This document shows, one piece after another, positions 49,767-61,443 of a stretch of DNA of 64,000 nt (its first letter is position 1; every line of letters begins with the position of its first letter). The notes under the pieces are model-generated. The model worked only from the letters and a program-made list of their open reading frames with translations. It did not search any database and was not told the DNA's origin. This DNA is from Thuidium tamariscinum (Eukaryota > Streptophyta > Bryopsida > Hypnales > Thuidiaceae): positions 14,012,001 to 14,076,000 of the forward strand of contig OX344751.2 of assembly GCA_947034885.2 (NCBI GenBank), written 5' to 3'. Both the position numbers and the translations under genes were made by a program.

Positions 49767-51249
49767 GAGGTTATTTTTAATTACTTGCCAAATTTCAATA
49801 ATAAGAGGAATTCAACACATGTTATATGGAATAATAAATTTTGATTTGGATGCATGGTCAAATATCATCATATTGCTCCTTGGGAATTGATGTTACCCCG
49901 GAAAGGTTTGACCATTGTTTCTTGGCAATATAACAATTTTGTGTGGTTTACCATGAATGGATCTTTTTTGCAAATTTTCACACAGTATGTGCCTTAGGAA
50001 TATTCTAAAATCTTCAAGGCCTAATGATTTTTTGACAATGAAAATTTTCAATGAATTGTGTCACTTTGATATTTTTTGCACATAAGTGTCTTTGAAAATT
50101 TTAATTTCAACTTTATAAAAGTAAAGACTACTTTGTCTAATATATATGGAATTAATTGTAGAAAATTTTGATAGTTGAATTTTTAGATTATAAAAATTTT
50201 GGATGATGAACTTTATAGGAAAAAATGGAGATTTTAAAATTTTATTTTTATAAAAGATGAATAATTCTTTTTTACCCCACCTCCACCCCCCATCCCACCC
50301 CCAAACTATCTTAGAATCCAAGGCAAATGTAGTGTTTTTTTATTTTGAAATTTTGAAAAAAAAAAATTGTCTAAAATTTATACACATGTTCAAACAGAAG
50401 GAGTAGAGAGCTAAAATTAACCAAATTGGATCCTACAAAAAATTTAAAGATTTAGATATGTATGAATTTCTTAAATTTAATAATTGTCATCATTGTCATA
50501 CTATTTAGAACATCTTTAGAACATTTGGAATCATTCAAATTATTTTGTATTCTTAATCACACTAGGTTGAACCATTTATTCTTAAAATTGTTAAAAATAT
50601 GAATTTGAAAAAATTCTCAAATGTTGATTATTTGTGTAGAACAAAGACTAGAAATGTCCAATTTTTTTTTTTTTCATCTCTACTAATCCTTTCATTGGAA
50701 AAACATTATAATTTCTCCCTTTTACTATTAGTCCACATTTTCTAAATAAATTTTAAAATACTTCTTACAATTAAATTTCAGAAATTAGAAAATACAACAA
50801 ATATGTAAACTTGTTATTCTACAATTGAAGATCCTAGTCTACAAAGTATCAAAATTTATTTCAACCTACCAAGAATTTGCCATTGAAAATTTGAAGAGGA
50901 CACATCATGTCCCCTTTGGTCCTTGAGGGGTTAAGGCACAATCATTTTCATAACTTTTGACTACATGTAATTTTGATTGCTAACTTGCTAAGCAAGCAAG
51001 CTAAAGAGTTCAAATTTTTTTTGAATCACTTTAAAAAAAAATAAAAAATAAAAAATATTTTTCTCAATTTATATGTATATGAAAAGCTTTAAATCATTCC
51101 ATTTTGATTGATGAGATGAAATTCATGAGAAGTTTTAATTTGGAGGTAGTTTATAAGTTTATCTTTACTCTAAAATAAGTTTTGAAGTCCGCCTAATTTC
51201 ACTATTCTCTGTGCACTTCCCTCCATGATCCCCATTGAGAAGGGCAGCC
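49767..51249. other. Non-coding DNA with element C fragments
   Basis: 49960-50040 and 50935-51180 resemble parts of element C (TTTGCAAATTTTCACACAGT, then CATAACTTTTGACTACATG and a segment like its middle). A TTAA preceded by GGTCCTTGAGGGG at 50931 is another probable element end. Confidence 0.45.
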
Positions 51250-51281
51250 CCGCCCACCCACCCACCCACCCACCCACCCCT
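51250..51281. repeat. (CCCA)n microsatellite
   Basis: About seven CCCA units. The Gly/Trp-rich minus-strand frame over it is an artefact. Confidence 0.85.
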
Positions 51282-51594
51282 GGAAACATTCCCCAAACTG
51301 GCTAAATTTTGCTCGGTTTCTACAAAAATTATCCTTGTGCTACTAATACACAGTAAAAAATGGAGACATTTCAACCAAAATTGCAATAAATGATAGAATT
51401 TAGTAGCCAATTTTCAACCTCCTCCATAAAGGAATAAGCATCTATTTACTCATTTTTTTGTCATAGTATTCCCAATAATCCTTCACAACTTGCAAAATCC
51501 TTATTTTTCTATTTTATTTTGATACTACTCACTCTCAAGGTAGCCAAAGTTGATACATATTTGTTTGAAAGGGTAGCAATTGTACTAAATTCTA

Positions 51595-51949
51595 CTCCCT
51601 CTGTCGTACTAAAAGCTTCCAAAATTATTCTCCTTAAGAAATTAACTATATTTTTGATGAAAGTGCCAAAAGTACATGCATTCAAGAATGAATAATCCAT
51701 CCCTTAGATCTAAGTATGCAAAATTTGGAGTTTTGGCACTATTGTTTAGGCACCATTGTTTAGGCACTCCAAATACAAGTCAAAAGTATGAAATTTGACA
51801 TATTTTATAATTGTTGTTAGCTTTGTCATTTTAGATGATTTAAAGGGTGGTGGATATAACAGGATTGAAATAATTCATTCTCCAATCTAAGTATCCAAAA
51901 ATTATTTAGACGGTTTTGGGTGTTTCCACTTTATAGTGGGACAGAGGAA
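51595..51949. mobile_element. Possible Stowaway-like element, 355 bp
   Basis: Left CTCCCTCTGTCGTACTAAAAG preceded by TA; right TATAGTGGGACAGAGGAAG followed by CA. The ends pair imperfectly in the way Stowaway ends do. Confidence 0.45.
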
Positions 51950-52345
51950 GCATGAACTAGTTCAGGGATCACCCCGGGAGTCCGTAGGAAGAATGGTCCA
52001 GGGGCCGGGCGAGGCTCCATGTGTTCATTGAAGCTGCTGTCAGTTGGTTGAGGTGGAATTCAAGGCCGTTGGTGGTTATTTTATTCGCTCCTTCAAATGG
52101 CCAAGCAGGCTGGGTGGGGCAGAGTGGCGGGGTTGGGGGTGGGTTGAGGGATGTTGCTCGTGTTGTCGGCTGTGTGGCAACCACGACTTCAAATCCATGT
52201 GCATGCCCTCACATGGTCAGGCCAGGCTTCGCAGCTGCAAAACCAACCAACCAACCCAAGGCAACAAACAGGCTCCTTCAGCAGAGAGCAGCAGCAGCTC
52301 CTTTCCAAAACACATGGATAGATAGATGGATAGATGGATAGATAT
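51950..52345. other. GC-rich patch ending in a GATA microsatellite
   Basis: Balanced-to-GC-rich DNA with several overlapping frames on both strands, none recognisable. (GATA/GATG)n at 52315-52344. It could be the remnant of a gene exon or a GC-rich transposon; I cannot tell. Confidence 0.35.
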
Positions 52346-52459
52346 TACGCTTGCCTACTATGGGAGTACTGTACCTCCTTCATATTATATTTTGTCATTA
52401 ACTAGGTGTAACATGGAATGCAAGATGTATGTTAACCCTGACTAAGGTAACACATTCAC

Positions 52460-52790
52460 AAATGGACCATCCAAAGGTTGGAATTGAATTTGAGGGAGGT
52501 GAAACATCCTGAAATATTCTTTAGTAAATTTTTCTAGAAAGATGAGTGCAACTGACATCTAATCCAAGTCGTTTCATATTTTGTGGAGCTTTGTGAAGTA
52601 AGTTATAAAATTTTGAAGTTAAAATGGGATAATGGGGCTCTAAAATGGCCCACCTCCTAAAATGTACATTGCTTCCACATGGCTAAAGGCTATGAAAAAG
52701 CAACGTATACAAATAGTGTACAATTAAAGAGGTGAGCCATTTTAGAGATTGAACATTTTTTGAACTTGTTACCTTATAACACCATTGGCC
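52460..52790 (+). repeat. Dispersed repeat module, copy
   Basis: Closely related to 59862-60120 in the same orientation and to 60560-60830 and 29150-29330 in reverse. Shared text includes TCCAAGTCGTTTCATATTTT, AATTTTGAAGTT and GGCTATGAAAAAGCAAC. No termini or coding sequence were defined. Confidence 0.65.
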
Positions 52791-52933
52791 CACTATGGAT
52801 ACTAAGGGCCTCCTTCCACGTGAGTGGGGTGGACATAGTTAGAAGGACAAGCTACAAGTACAAGTGAACAATTATACTTCCATGTGAATCCAAAGGGTAG
52901 GAAGAGATGGAATAAGAAGCATGGCACTAAATC

Positions 52934-53171
52934 CTCCATTCAAAGTGGGCCCAACAAGGTAAATTTTGGATTTTATAGGATTAAAGTAAAAAAAATCCCC
53001 TTGTTTTGTGTTGTGTTTAGGGTATGTTCTAAACCTCTCCTAGCTAGTTTGAGATCTCTAATTGCAAATATGAATTCAAAATTTGAGAAAAGAGATATTT
53101 ACAAAAAATAAATAAATATTTGCATTTTCCTCAAAGGTAAATTTATTCATTTGGGCCCACTTTGAATGGAG
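52934..53171. mobile_element. 238-bp element with perfect 20-bp inverted termini
   Basis: CTCCATTCAAAGTGGGCCCA at 52934-52953 is exactly reversed at 53152-53171, followed inward on both sides by GGTAAATTT-like text. The interior includes the CAAATATGAATTCAAAATTT repeat. A related, degraded edge occurs near 59740-59790 (GTGGGCCCAGCAGGGTGGAT). The target duplication is not clear. Confidence 0.7.
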
Positions 53172-55647
53172 AATTTTGTATTATTAGAAGAGATTTGAGG
53201 CCTTTAGCCAACTGCGAGTTTCCAAACTATGGGAACGTAAAAATTGCTACAGGAATGCAGAAACAAGGGAATATAACGTGGCTGAGACTGTGCCATGTCA
53301 TTAGATGGGTTTTTTTAATTTTTTTGCTTTCTAGGACTCCATTTAAAAAAATAATTATTGGCCTAATAGTAACCAACAATTTTGGGAACAATTTTGGAGA
53401 CAAACCTGAAATGGCCCTCTAAAGGTTCCAAATCTCTCCTAATGCCTCCAAGTAAGAATGCCGCACATATTCATTCCCTTCAAGTTTGACCACTCTCCAC
53501 CAATGGGCTTGTCCACCAATTTTGGTGAACCTTGAAATCCTTCTTATCCACTCATCGTAGCCGACAAGACAATTTGTATTCATTTCTTGTCTTCTAGTGC
53601 TTTTTTTGCCCACCTGGCTCACAAGGAAGGAGGCTCTAAGTGTCCAATGGCTAACGGAGAATTCTTGCGTATAAGACAAAAGTACAATTGTTCATCCTTG
53701 AAATTTTGTACAAAAAGGGAAAGATCTTGCATAATAATTTGATTTCCAATTAATATTTTTAAATATTTAAAAGTAGATGATTTGCACTACTTCAAAAAGG
53801 ATGATTTCTATAGAAACCAATCCATCATTATAGGATTAAAGTAACCCATCATTTGAAGTCTACATTTTTTAATTTTTAGGAAAAACATTGAAATTTTTTA
53901 TTTGCCACCCTTAATAAAAATTTGAAAATTTGGAATTCAAATTTGAAATCAAAGGATCCAAATTAGTTTAAGGAAGTGAAGAACAAAGTAGGAGAGGTAA
54001 AGAATAGAAGACACTAAACAACCTCAAAGTAGACGTGATTTTTTAAATATTTATCCTTAATTGGTGTGAAGGATGATGGATACCAAATGTACACTTTGGA
54101 TTGGACCACTCTAAAGTCTAACACATAGAAGCAAGGAAGATTTTCTACAACATGGATGGTGCATTTCTTCAATTAGCCAACAACTTCAACCAAAAGCTAA
54201 CTAACTAAGGTAGAAACACCCATTAGCACACATGTTACCATTCTTGTACTCTAGCTTGCACCTAATTGTATTCATGGACTTTGGTTAATGTGTCCTCTTA
54301 ATGCTTAATTCTCATTTGTTGATCTGTTTGAAGCAAACATACATAATTCTAACCCACTGACCATTGATTTTTGCAAATTTCAGATTTAGGTCCACTTACG
54401 TGACAATTTCAATGGTTTAGGGAGCTAGCACTTTGAAAATCATGGGAATTATATAGGACATTGGAAAAATCTATTTTTTTTAATATTCATGATTTTCACT
54501 CATTAATATTTGAAAAATATTATTTTTTGAAAAATGTGCCTCCAACTATGTTGAATTGTTTATATTGACAAATTTTGGTACTTCCACCTTAAAGCTTGTA
54601 TAAAAAAAATCTGAGTCAGTCTACATAGTTTTTCAAACTAGGGTGAAAATACTCATAACATCCTTGTACCATGCCTATTCATGTACCCTACACTTCCACT
54701 GAATGTATTCCTTGATTTCCATTAAATTGTCCTTCACAAGCATCATTAAATTGTACCCTTCTTTAATTGCTATTGATTCAATGTTGATTTTAGGTGTAGC
54801 TATATGATGGTTCCATCAGTCTAAGAGAATTTAGCATTAAAAGGACACATTAGCCAAAGTCTAGGAATACAAGACTTTGGTTGGGTTGCTTTGAGAGAAG
54901 GTGGTGTTGCTTTGAAAATTTATAAAAAATATGTGCCATATACTAGAATTCTAATTTTTTTAAATTTGTGATTTTCAATTGCCAATACTACAAGAATATT
55001 TTCTCTAGAAAAAGGTACCTCCGACTATGCCAAATTGTTTATTTTGATGTTTTTAGATGTTTCTACCATAGATTCTATGGATCAATCTCAATTGCAAGTG
55101 CTATCCTTGTTGATTTGTTGTCTCTTTCAAAAAGTAAGGTAAACCCCCTTGTTGTGATCTTCATTGTTAATTTATTTATTTGAAACAAAGAAAGGAGACT
55201 ATTACTACAATGAAGGGAAGTACATGAGCCAAGTTGCAAGTAGCCTTGGATTGAATCACAGGTAGTGCTATCAAAGAGTGGTGGTAGCCACCCATCTACA
55301 CCTCATTGCTTCTACAATGGCTAGAAAATAATACCATACCAAGGACCAAAGAGAGTCCATTGGGTTTTTACTCAATCATCTCTATAAACAAACCATAGCA
55401 ACACCACCTCCTCTCAAAGCAGCCCAACATCTAATTCTTTATTTTATTTTTTAAAGAAATATAAAATGTCAATTTTATGGGTATTATTTCAGTCACATAG
55501 AGATACTATATGCAAAGTACCAAGAAGTGAAGTCAAAGGTCTATAACAAAGTTCATTTTTACTATACATACATACACATATGTATAGAGAGGAAGAAAGA
55601 GTAACTTCTCTTAACTAAGTCATCTCCAAAATCAATAGAATGCACCG
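53172..55647. other. Non-coding DNA with two dispersed repeat copies
   Basis: 54470-54600 and 54955-55070 are copies of the ATTCATGATTTTCAC...GCCTCCAACTATG module of 18.9-20.5 kb. The minus-strand frame at 53419-53679 is not recognisable. Confidence 0.45.
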
Positions 55648-55651
55648 TTAA

Positions 55652-56569
55652 TCCCTAAAGCTATAAAATTGCGATTTCGAGCAGCTGATTACGAATGAAG
55701 TTTTTATTTTTATTTTTTGAAATTTAAATAAGAAAATTTCTCCTAAAGTATCTTTAAGGCCCAACAATTTTTATAATTTTTGATTACATGGTTAAAATGT
55801 TATGATATGTCATTTCTTTTACTTAGCAAGCAGCCTAGATAGCTAAAAAAAACTTCTTTAAAAATTATATTCTTAAAATGAAAAAATTTGAAATTGATTT
55901 ATTAAATTTATATCTAAGTGGAAAGCTTTTAATCATTCAATTTTGATCAATGAATCAAAAGTTATGAGGAGTTTTAGTTTGAGGTAGTTTGCAAGTAGTT
56001 TTAGAATCTCTACTCTACAAAAAGAAGTTTGAAATTTTTTATTTAATTCAATTTTAATATTTTTGAAAAAAATTAAAACTTTGGATAAAGATTTTTTATT
56101 ACAATATTACAACTATTGGGATTGGCATTTTTCATTTCTATAAGTAAATTCTTCACAATTTAGTATTTTGAAGCATTTTCTACTTCTTTCTATTTACTAT
56201 TTTTTTCTATATGTTGTACAATTCGAAATGATTAAAAAAAAAATTTGAGCACATAGACAAATTGCATTAAAGGATGAATTCAAGGAATAACCACCATTTT
56301 GAGCACTTTTTCATACAAATGTGACTTTGTGAAGTGCAATCACCTGGACTTTTGCATGGATAAAAAAAAGATTTTTGTCGATCCAAATGTTAATATCTTG
56401 CAATTTATATAGTGAAAATTTCTGAAATTTTTTCCACATCTTTTGGAACCACCTTACTACAAGATCCTATGATTACATCTATAAAAAAAATTCAAAAAAT
56501 TTGCACTTATATTAGAAATCGTTGTTTTGGAGTGTTTTAAGTGAAAATATAGCCAAAGACCTTTAGGGG
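55652..56569. mobile_element. TTAA-bounded element C, full copy, 918 bp
   Basis: Starts TCCCTAAAGCTATAAAATTG and ends ATAGCCAAAGACCTTTAGGGG, with TTAA at 55648-55651 and 56570-56573. Related over most of its length to 24800-25688 and in its middle to 63660-63990 and 50935-51180. No coding sequence. Confidence 0.7.
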
Positions 56570-56573
56570 TTAA

Positions 56574-56967
56574 TGATTGGACCCCACTCCTTACATCTTT
56601 ATTTAATATTTCTATTTTCTTTTAAGTATAGACATCAAATTGTTTGATCATTTGATCGTACTATCTTATAGTTGACATTACTACAAATATGGGTCTCATT
56701 AACTCAAAAATCATGACTCTCGTGAGAAGACACTTAAGCTTGCATGAGGAATTTTTTTTAATCAAATGGAAATTGATTGCACAATAAAGAACATGATGAA
56801 TTTGAATATGCATTTGGAGCCTTCTTGTAAGTCTTCAATTTTCCAATCTCCAAGACCTTGTCATTAGATTTTTTTTTCAAGAGCACTGGAGGGCCATTTC
56901 ATGCCTATTCTCCATGCTATAAACCATTTACTATCACCCAAAATAAAATAATAATTAAATAGTCCAA
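56574..56967. other. AT-rich spacer before the minisatellite
   Basis: Nothing recognised. Confidence 0.4.
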
Positions 56968-57793
56968 TAAAATTATTTAAATTTTATTCATAAACTTATT
57001 TAAATTTTATTCATAAACTTATTTAAATTTTATTCATAAACTTATTTAAATTTTATTCTTAAACTTATTTAAATTTTATTCATAAACTTATTTAAATTTT
57101 ATTCTTAAACTTATTTAAATTTTATTCATAAACTTATTTAAATTTTATTCTTAAACTTATTTAAATTTTATTCATAAACTTATTTAAATTTTATTCATAA
57201 ACTTATTTAAATTTTATTCATAAACTTATTTAAATTTTATTCATAAACTTATTTAAATTTTATTCATAAACTTATTTAAATTTTATTCTTAAACTTATTT
57301 AAATTTTATTCTTAAACTTATTTAAATTTTATTCATAAACTTATTTAAATTTTATTCATAAACTTATTTAAATTTTATTCATAAACTTATTTAAATTTTA
57401 TTCATAAACTTATTTAAATTTTATTCATAAACTTATTTAAATTTTATTCATAAACTTATTTAAATTTTATTCATAAACTTATTTAAATTTTATTCATAAA
57501 CTTATTTAAATTTTATTCATAAACTTATTTAAATTTTATTCATAAACTTATTTAAATTTTATTCATAAACTTATTTAAATTTTATTCATAAACTTATTTA
57601 AATTTTATTCATAAACTTATTTAAATTTTATTCATAAAATTATTTAAATTTTATTCATAAAATTATTTAAATTTTATTCATAAAATTATTTAAATTTTAT
57701 TCATAAAATTATTTAAATTTTATTCATAAAATTATTTAAATTTTATTCATAAAATTATTTAAATTTTATTCATAAAATTATTTAAATTTTATT
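56968..57793 (+). repeat. 23-bp minisatellite, about 36 copies
   Basis: The consensus is TAAACTTATTTAAATTTTAT followed by TCA. About 36 head-to-tail copies fill 826 bp with almost no other change. Variants are ordered: early units mix ATTCATAAAC and ATTCTTAAAC, the middle is uniform ATTCATAAAC, and the last seven or so (from ~57628) read ATTCATAAAA. The first unit also has the AAAA form. The core ATTTAAAT is self-complementary. Confidence 0.97.
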
Positions 57794-58303
57794 GTCTGAA
57801 GTGGCCACATCAAGACTCTTGATTTGGCACAATTCCTATACTCCCTACACTTTGAGAACTCACAACCCTTTACAACTCTAAAATCTCATTTAATGTTTTT
57901 TCACTTAGCAATGTGAATCCAAAGTAAGTTAGTTCTAGATTCATTATTTTGAACATTGGAATTTTGATTTTGGCATAGAATGAATTCCCTAAGCTAGAAA
58001 GGGTTCTTTCTCTCCTTCCCTATTAGTTGTAAAACATAACCATGAAATAACCATTTGGTCCGAGAGGACCCTAAACTATGGGATGATGGTGGGAAGGCAC
58101 CCAAACCAAATGACATGGTTGTTGGTCTCATACTTGTTAGTCACAAGATGTTAATGCGGTGCAAATTAAACCTCTCTATGTAATGGAAAACCCTCATAGT
58201 AAGTTGTTGAACATGCTTGTGTCCAAAAAAAGACAAAAAATATATATTCATGGAAGGGGTCTAGGTACAAGTGATTTCAAGGATGGTCCTTGCTTAAACT
58301 TAA
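57794..58303. other. Non-coding DNA after the minisatellite
   Basis: Nothing recognised. The frame at 58159-58347 ends across a TTAA-type terminus and is not called. Confidence 0.4.
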
Positions 58304-58669
58304 CCCTTGAAGGACGAATTGGTGGCTATGGAAATCATGCATTTTGATACCGTGTAACATCATCTACTTTGAATAAGCCAAATACACTCATTAGAAGTCA
58401 AAGTCATGTAGAAGATCTCCCCTTTCCACCCCTACTACCAAAGATAAATAGTTGCACTTTTGTCCAACAAGGGAAGATTCTTTGTCATTTATCAAACACG
58501 AAACGTCCGTTGCGGTGTGTAAGAGTTAATTTTGTAAAGACATTGTAAACGAGAATGGGCCAATGGATGACTTCACTATTGATTGCAAATAAAGCGAGTG
58601 GACCCATTGGTCCAATAATTAGAGAATTTTGGAGACTAACTTGGTCATGGGAGCCCCATCCATGTAGGG
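58304..58669. mobile_element. Possible small TTAA element abutting family B
   Basis: TTAA (58300-58303) then CCCTTGAAGGACGAATTGG; the right edge GGATGTAGGG-like text meets TTAA at 58670-58673, which is also the left TTAA of the next element. Short CCCTT/CCCTA termini only, so weak. Confidence 0.3.
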
Positions 58670-58673
58670 TTAA

Positions 58674-59404
58674 CCCCTAAGTGATGCCGGCACCATTTTT
58701 TGGCATTCGGATGACTTCATAGGGGTAGAAGAAGACCTAAACAATAGTTTTTTCATTCCTTTTTTTTAATGACCTTTCATGTTGAGTCATAAAGAGTCTC
58801 CAATTGAGTTTCTAGTCGAACTAATGTTTGTTTTCATGTAGTTGAGAAGTAATTAGAGAAAACGGATGGCAAAATTGCCATTTTAGTGTATTTTGAGAAA
58901 TTGACTAAATCTGAAATTTCTCCTTGAAAATGACATTTTTTGAGTTTGAGCCCAACTAATGAAATGAAGGTCCTCCACTCTAGTTTCTACTCCAATTGAA
59001 AATTTGAATTTAAAAAAAAAAATTGAATATTTTATTGCATTTTGAACTTCAGTTGCAATTTTAATGTCCATAGCATCCTATGCATAGAAGTACACGAAAG
59101 TTGAGTTTCCACCTTGATGTTTGTCACTACAATGTACAAACATGGTGAAATTTTCAGATTTTTGAGATAATTTTCTACTTGATATGGTTTTTTCTTCACT
59201 TTTCCTTCTAAAAAATTCCTAGAAATCAATTTTCCTCAAAAAATAAAAAAATGTAAATTTTTTGTGGAGTATAGAAGACACGTACTTTCATCTCTGAAAA
59301 ATAAAATAAAAAAGTTTCGGACATATCTGCTTCCAAAATGGTAACAAGCTGAGTGACGGGCAAGGAGGCTTCCAAGCAGTGGTGATAGGTCCGTCCTTCC
59401 AGGG
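58674..59404. mobile_element. TTAA-bounded element, family B (copy 2, inverted)
   Basis: Begins CCCCTAAGTGATGCCGGCAC after TTAA and ends GGTCCGTCCTTCCAGGG, where the right TTAA has decayed (TCAGTAA). The entire 731 bp is the reverse complement of 20898-21622 with scattered changes, so both boundaries are supported by comparison. Confidence 0.8.
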
Positions 59405-59860
59405 TCAGTAAGTTGGTTCCCATGGAGCCCCATTCTCCGAGCCTGCACTGCCCTGGCCTGCACTGCCAGTTCCAAAGGCTGCATCCCAAGGCTGATCCAT
59501 TTGGTGCAAGGGCCATGCCAGGAAAAGGAGCCCCCTTTCTAATGAGGAGATCAATGAGGAGGCACGGCAGGCCAGGCCAGGCCGAGGAGGAATCCTGGAA
59601 AAAGGCCAACTGACGGAGGAAAGCTCTTCAATTGAGGAGACGGAGGAGCAGGCCGGGGGGCTCAGTTAAGAACTTATTGAAGCTGCCACCTACTGTGAGG
59701 CGTGGCAGAGATCAGAGGGAGACGGGGGGAGGACGGTAATTCCTAACTTACCATCCAAGGTGGGCCCAGCAGGGTGGATTTACCTCAGGGAAAAATACAA
59801 GAAATTTTTTTGTAAGTAAGGTAAGAGGTCCTATAGTGGACCATCTAAGGGCTGAAACAG
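59405..59860. other. GC-rich patch, no recognisable gene
   Basis: Frames on both strands (59226-59613) overlap each other and have no family resemblance. Similar in composition to 51950-52345, and both are followed by the same dispersed module, which suggests they belong to one larger repeat. Confidence 0.4.
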
Positions 59861-59861
59861 A

Positions 59862-60830
59862 ATATCAGGGAGGTAAAACCTCGAGAAATATTTTACAGTA
59901 AATTCTCCTTGAAAAACAAGTAGAATTGACATCTAACCCAAGTCGTTTCATATTTTTCTGAGCTTTTTTGAATTAGTTATCAAATTTTGAAGTTGAAAGG
60001 GCATAGGGCTGTAAAATGGTGCCCTAGCTACAATGTACACTGTCAGTACATTGCTGAAGGCTATGAAAAAGCAACATGTACAACTATTGTACATTTAAGA
60101 TAGGGCACCATTTTGGAACCCGCTCCATTTAAGAGCCTTCTACCTTAATGTTTTCTTGCTATCAGAGACCCCAAATTAGCCAAGAAAAGTCTAGCACACA
60201 CCTTAGACATAGCACAAAATAGGAGGCTTTTCTTTTTTTATCCCAGTAGGTCTTAGTAGGTCTTTGGTGGACCTACTGGGGTACATTATCCATAGACTGA
60301 AGTCATAAATGTTTCATAAACAATTTAATATTGCCTTTTTGTGTATTTAGTTGTACTTAAGTACTCACTAATCACTCATTGACATACTATCCCTTGTTGA
60401 CAAAAATGCATTGTTTTTGTCACAAAAATGAATGAATTATAATGTTTTTTTGAATGAAATATAGGTTGAAAGTAGAAGACAAAATTAGGCAATGAACAAA
60501 ATTGGGTTGGTCTATCTTAGCTAAGGTAGGGGGGTTGTGAAGCACTCAAGTTTTGAAATCATCCAACTAAAATGTACATTGTTTGTATATGTAGTTTTAT
60601 CATTGTACTAGCAATGTACAAATAGCATACATTTGAGGAGGTAGGTAATTTTTGAGCCCTATGCTATATCAACATCAAAAATTCATAACAAATTCCACAA
60701 AGCTTCAAAAAATATGAGACGACTTGGATGAGATGCCATTTCCATTTGCCTTTCAAGGAAAACTTGTTGAAAAAACATTTCAAGAAGTTTCACCTTCCCA
60801 AATTTAATTTTAGCCCTTAAATAGGTGCTT
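59862..60830. repeat. Two opposed copies of a dispersed repeat module
   Basis: 59862-60120 (forward) and about 60560-60830 (reverse) are copies of the 52460-52790 module, facing each other around 60140-60240, a reverse copy of the CAAATATGAATTC-associated repeat (GACCCCAAATTAGCCAAG). Confidence 0.6.
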
Positions 60831-60950
60831 TACATACCTTCTACTTTAAGATTCATGAGAAAAAAACAAAGCACCTACACTTGGAAAGAAAATTCAGTAG
60901 GGAAGCACTGGCTTACTTTGGAAATAATGTCCTTGCACAAATCTCTTCAC

Positions 60951-61323
60951 CACTATATTAAAATTGGTAAATAGTGTTGGCAACACTAATTTGTTGAGAT
61001 AACACTCATTGTGATTAGCAAGGTTAGTGTTAGAAGATTATTTATCCATTCTAACACTATTTTAGCTCTATAGTAAATTATAGTTTTCTAGGAAAGGGAC
61101 AGATTTTCAAGGCGGGAGGAAAAAATTACAATTTTGCAGGGAAGGGACAGATTTTTATGGCGGGGGGTAAAAATTATAGTTTTGCAAGGAAGGGATAGAT
61201 TTTTATGGCAGCAATTAAGTGCCCCAACACTATTTACATATAAGTTGAAAAATAGTGTTGGTGGTAAAAACAAGGAACAACACTAATTATCATCCAACAC
61301 TATTTACCAATTTTAGTGCAGTC
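60951..61323. mobile_element. CACTA-like element with an internal 48-bp tandem repeat
   Basis: Left CACTATATTAAAATTGGTAA continuing ATAGTGTTGG; right CCAACACTATTTACCAATTT then TAGTGCAGTC. Inner ATAGTGTTGG motifs recur in both orientations. Three 48-bp units (61095, 61143, 61191; AGGGACAGATTTTTATGGCG) lie in the middle. The 3-bp flanks do not match. The minus-strand frame at 61088-61273 is made by the tandem repeat. Confidence 0.6.
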
Positions 61324-61349
61324 TATTCTAAGAACAATCCCACATCTAC

Positions 61350-61443
61350 ACTATGAAGCAACATTGTAAATGACTTGTACTATTGATCTCCCTTTGACAA
61401 GGGAAATCAATGGTACAAGTCATTTACAATGTTGCTTCATAGT
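61350..61443. repeat. Long near-perfect hairpin, ~45-bp arms
   Basis: ACTATGAAGCAACATTGTAA at the left pairs with TTACAATGTTGCTTCATAGT at the right; the arms differ by one or two bases, loop of a few bases. It adjoins the CACTA-like element. A MITE or a small-RNA precursor-like fold are both possible. Confidence 0.75.

Noticed and set aside
42089-50934. One 8.8-kb TTAA element from the end at 42089 to the end at 50934
   Set aside because: The two ends share a GAAGGACCAA-type motif, but the interior has no coding sequence and other ends lie between. The pairing is unsupported.
51969-52341. Overlapping open frames in a GC-rich patch
   Set aside because: Frames on both strands are similarly long and low-complexity, with no conserved motif.
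56968-57793. Possible CRISPR array
   Set aside because: The 23-bp units are directly joined with no unique spacers, so it is a minisatellite. The context is eukaryotic.
59226-59613. 127-codon minus-strand frame in a GC-rich patch
   Set aside because: It runs across the end of a TTAA element and has no recognisable domain.
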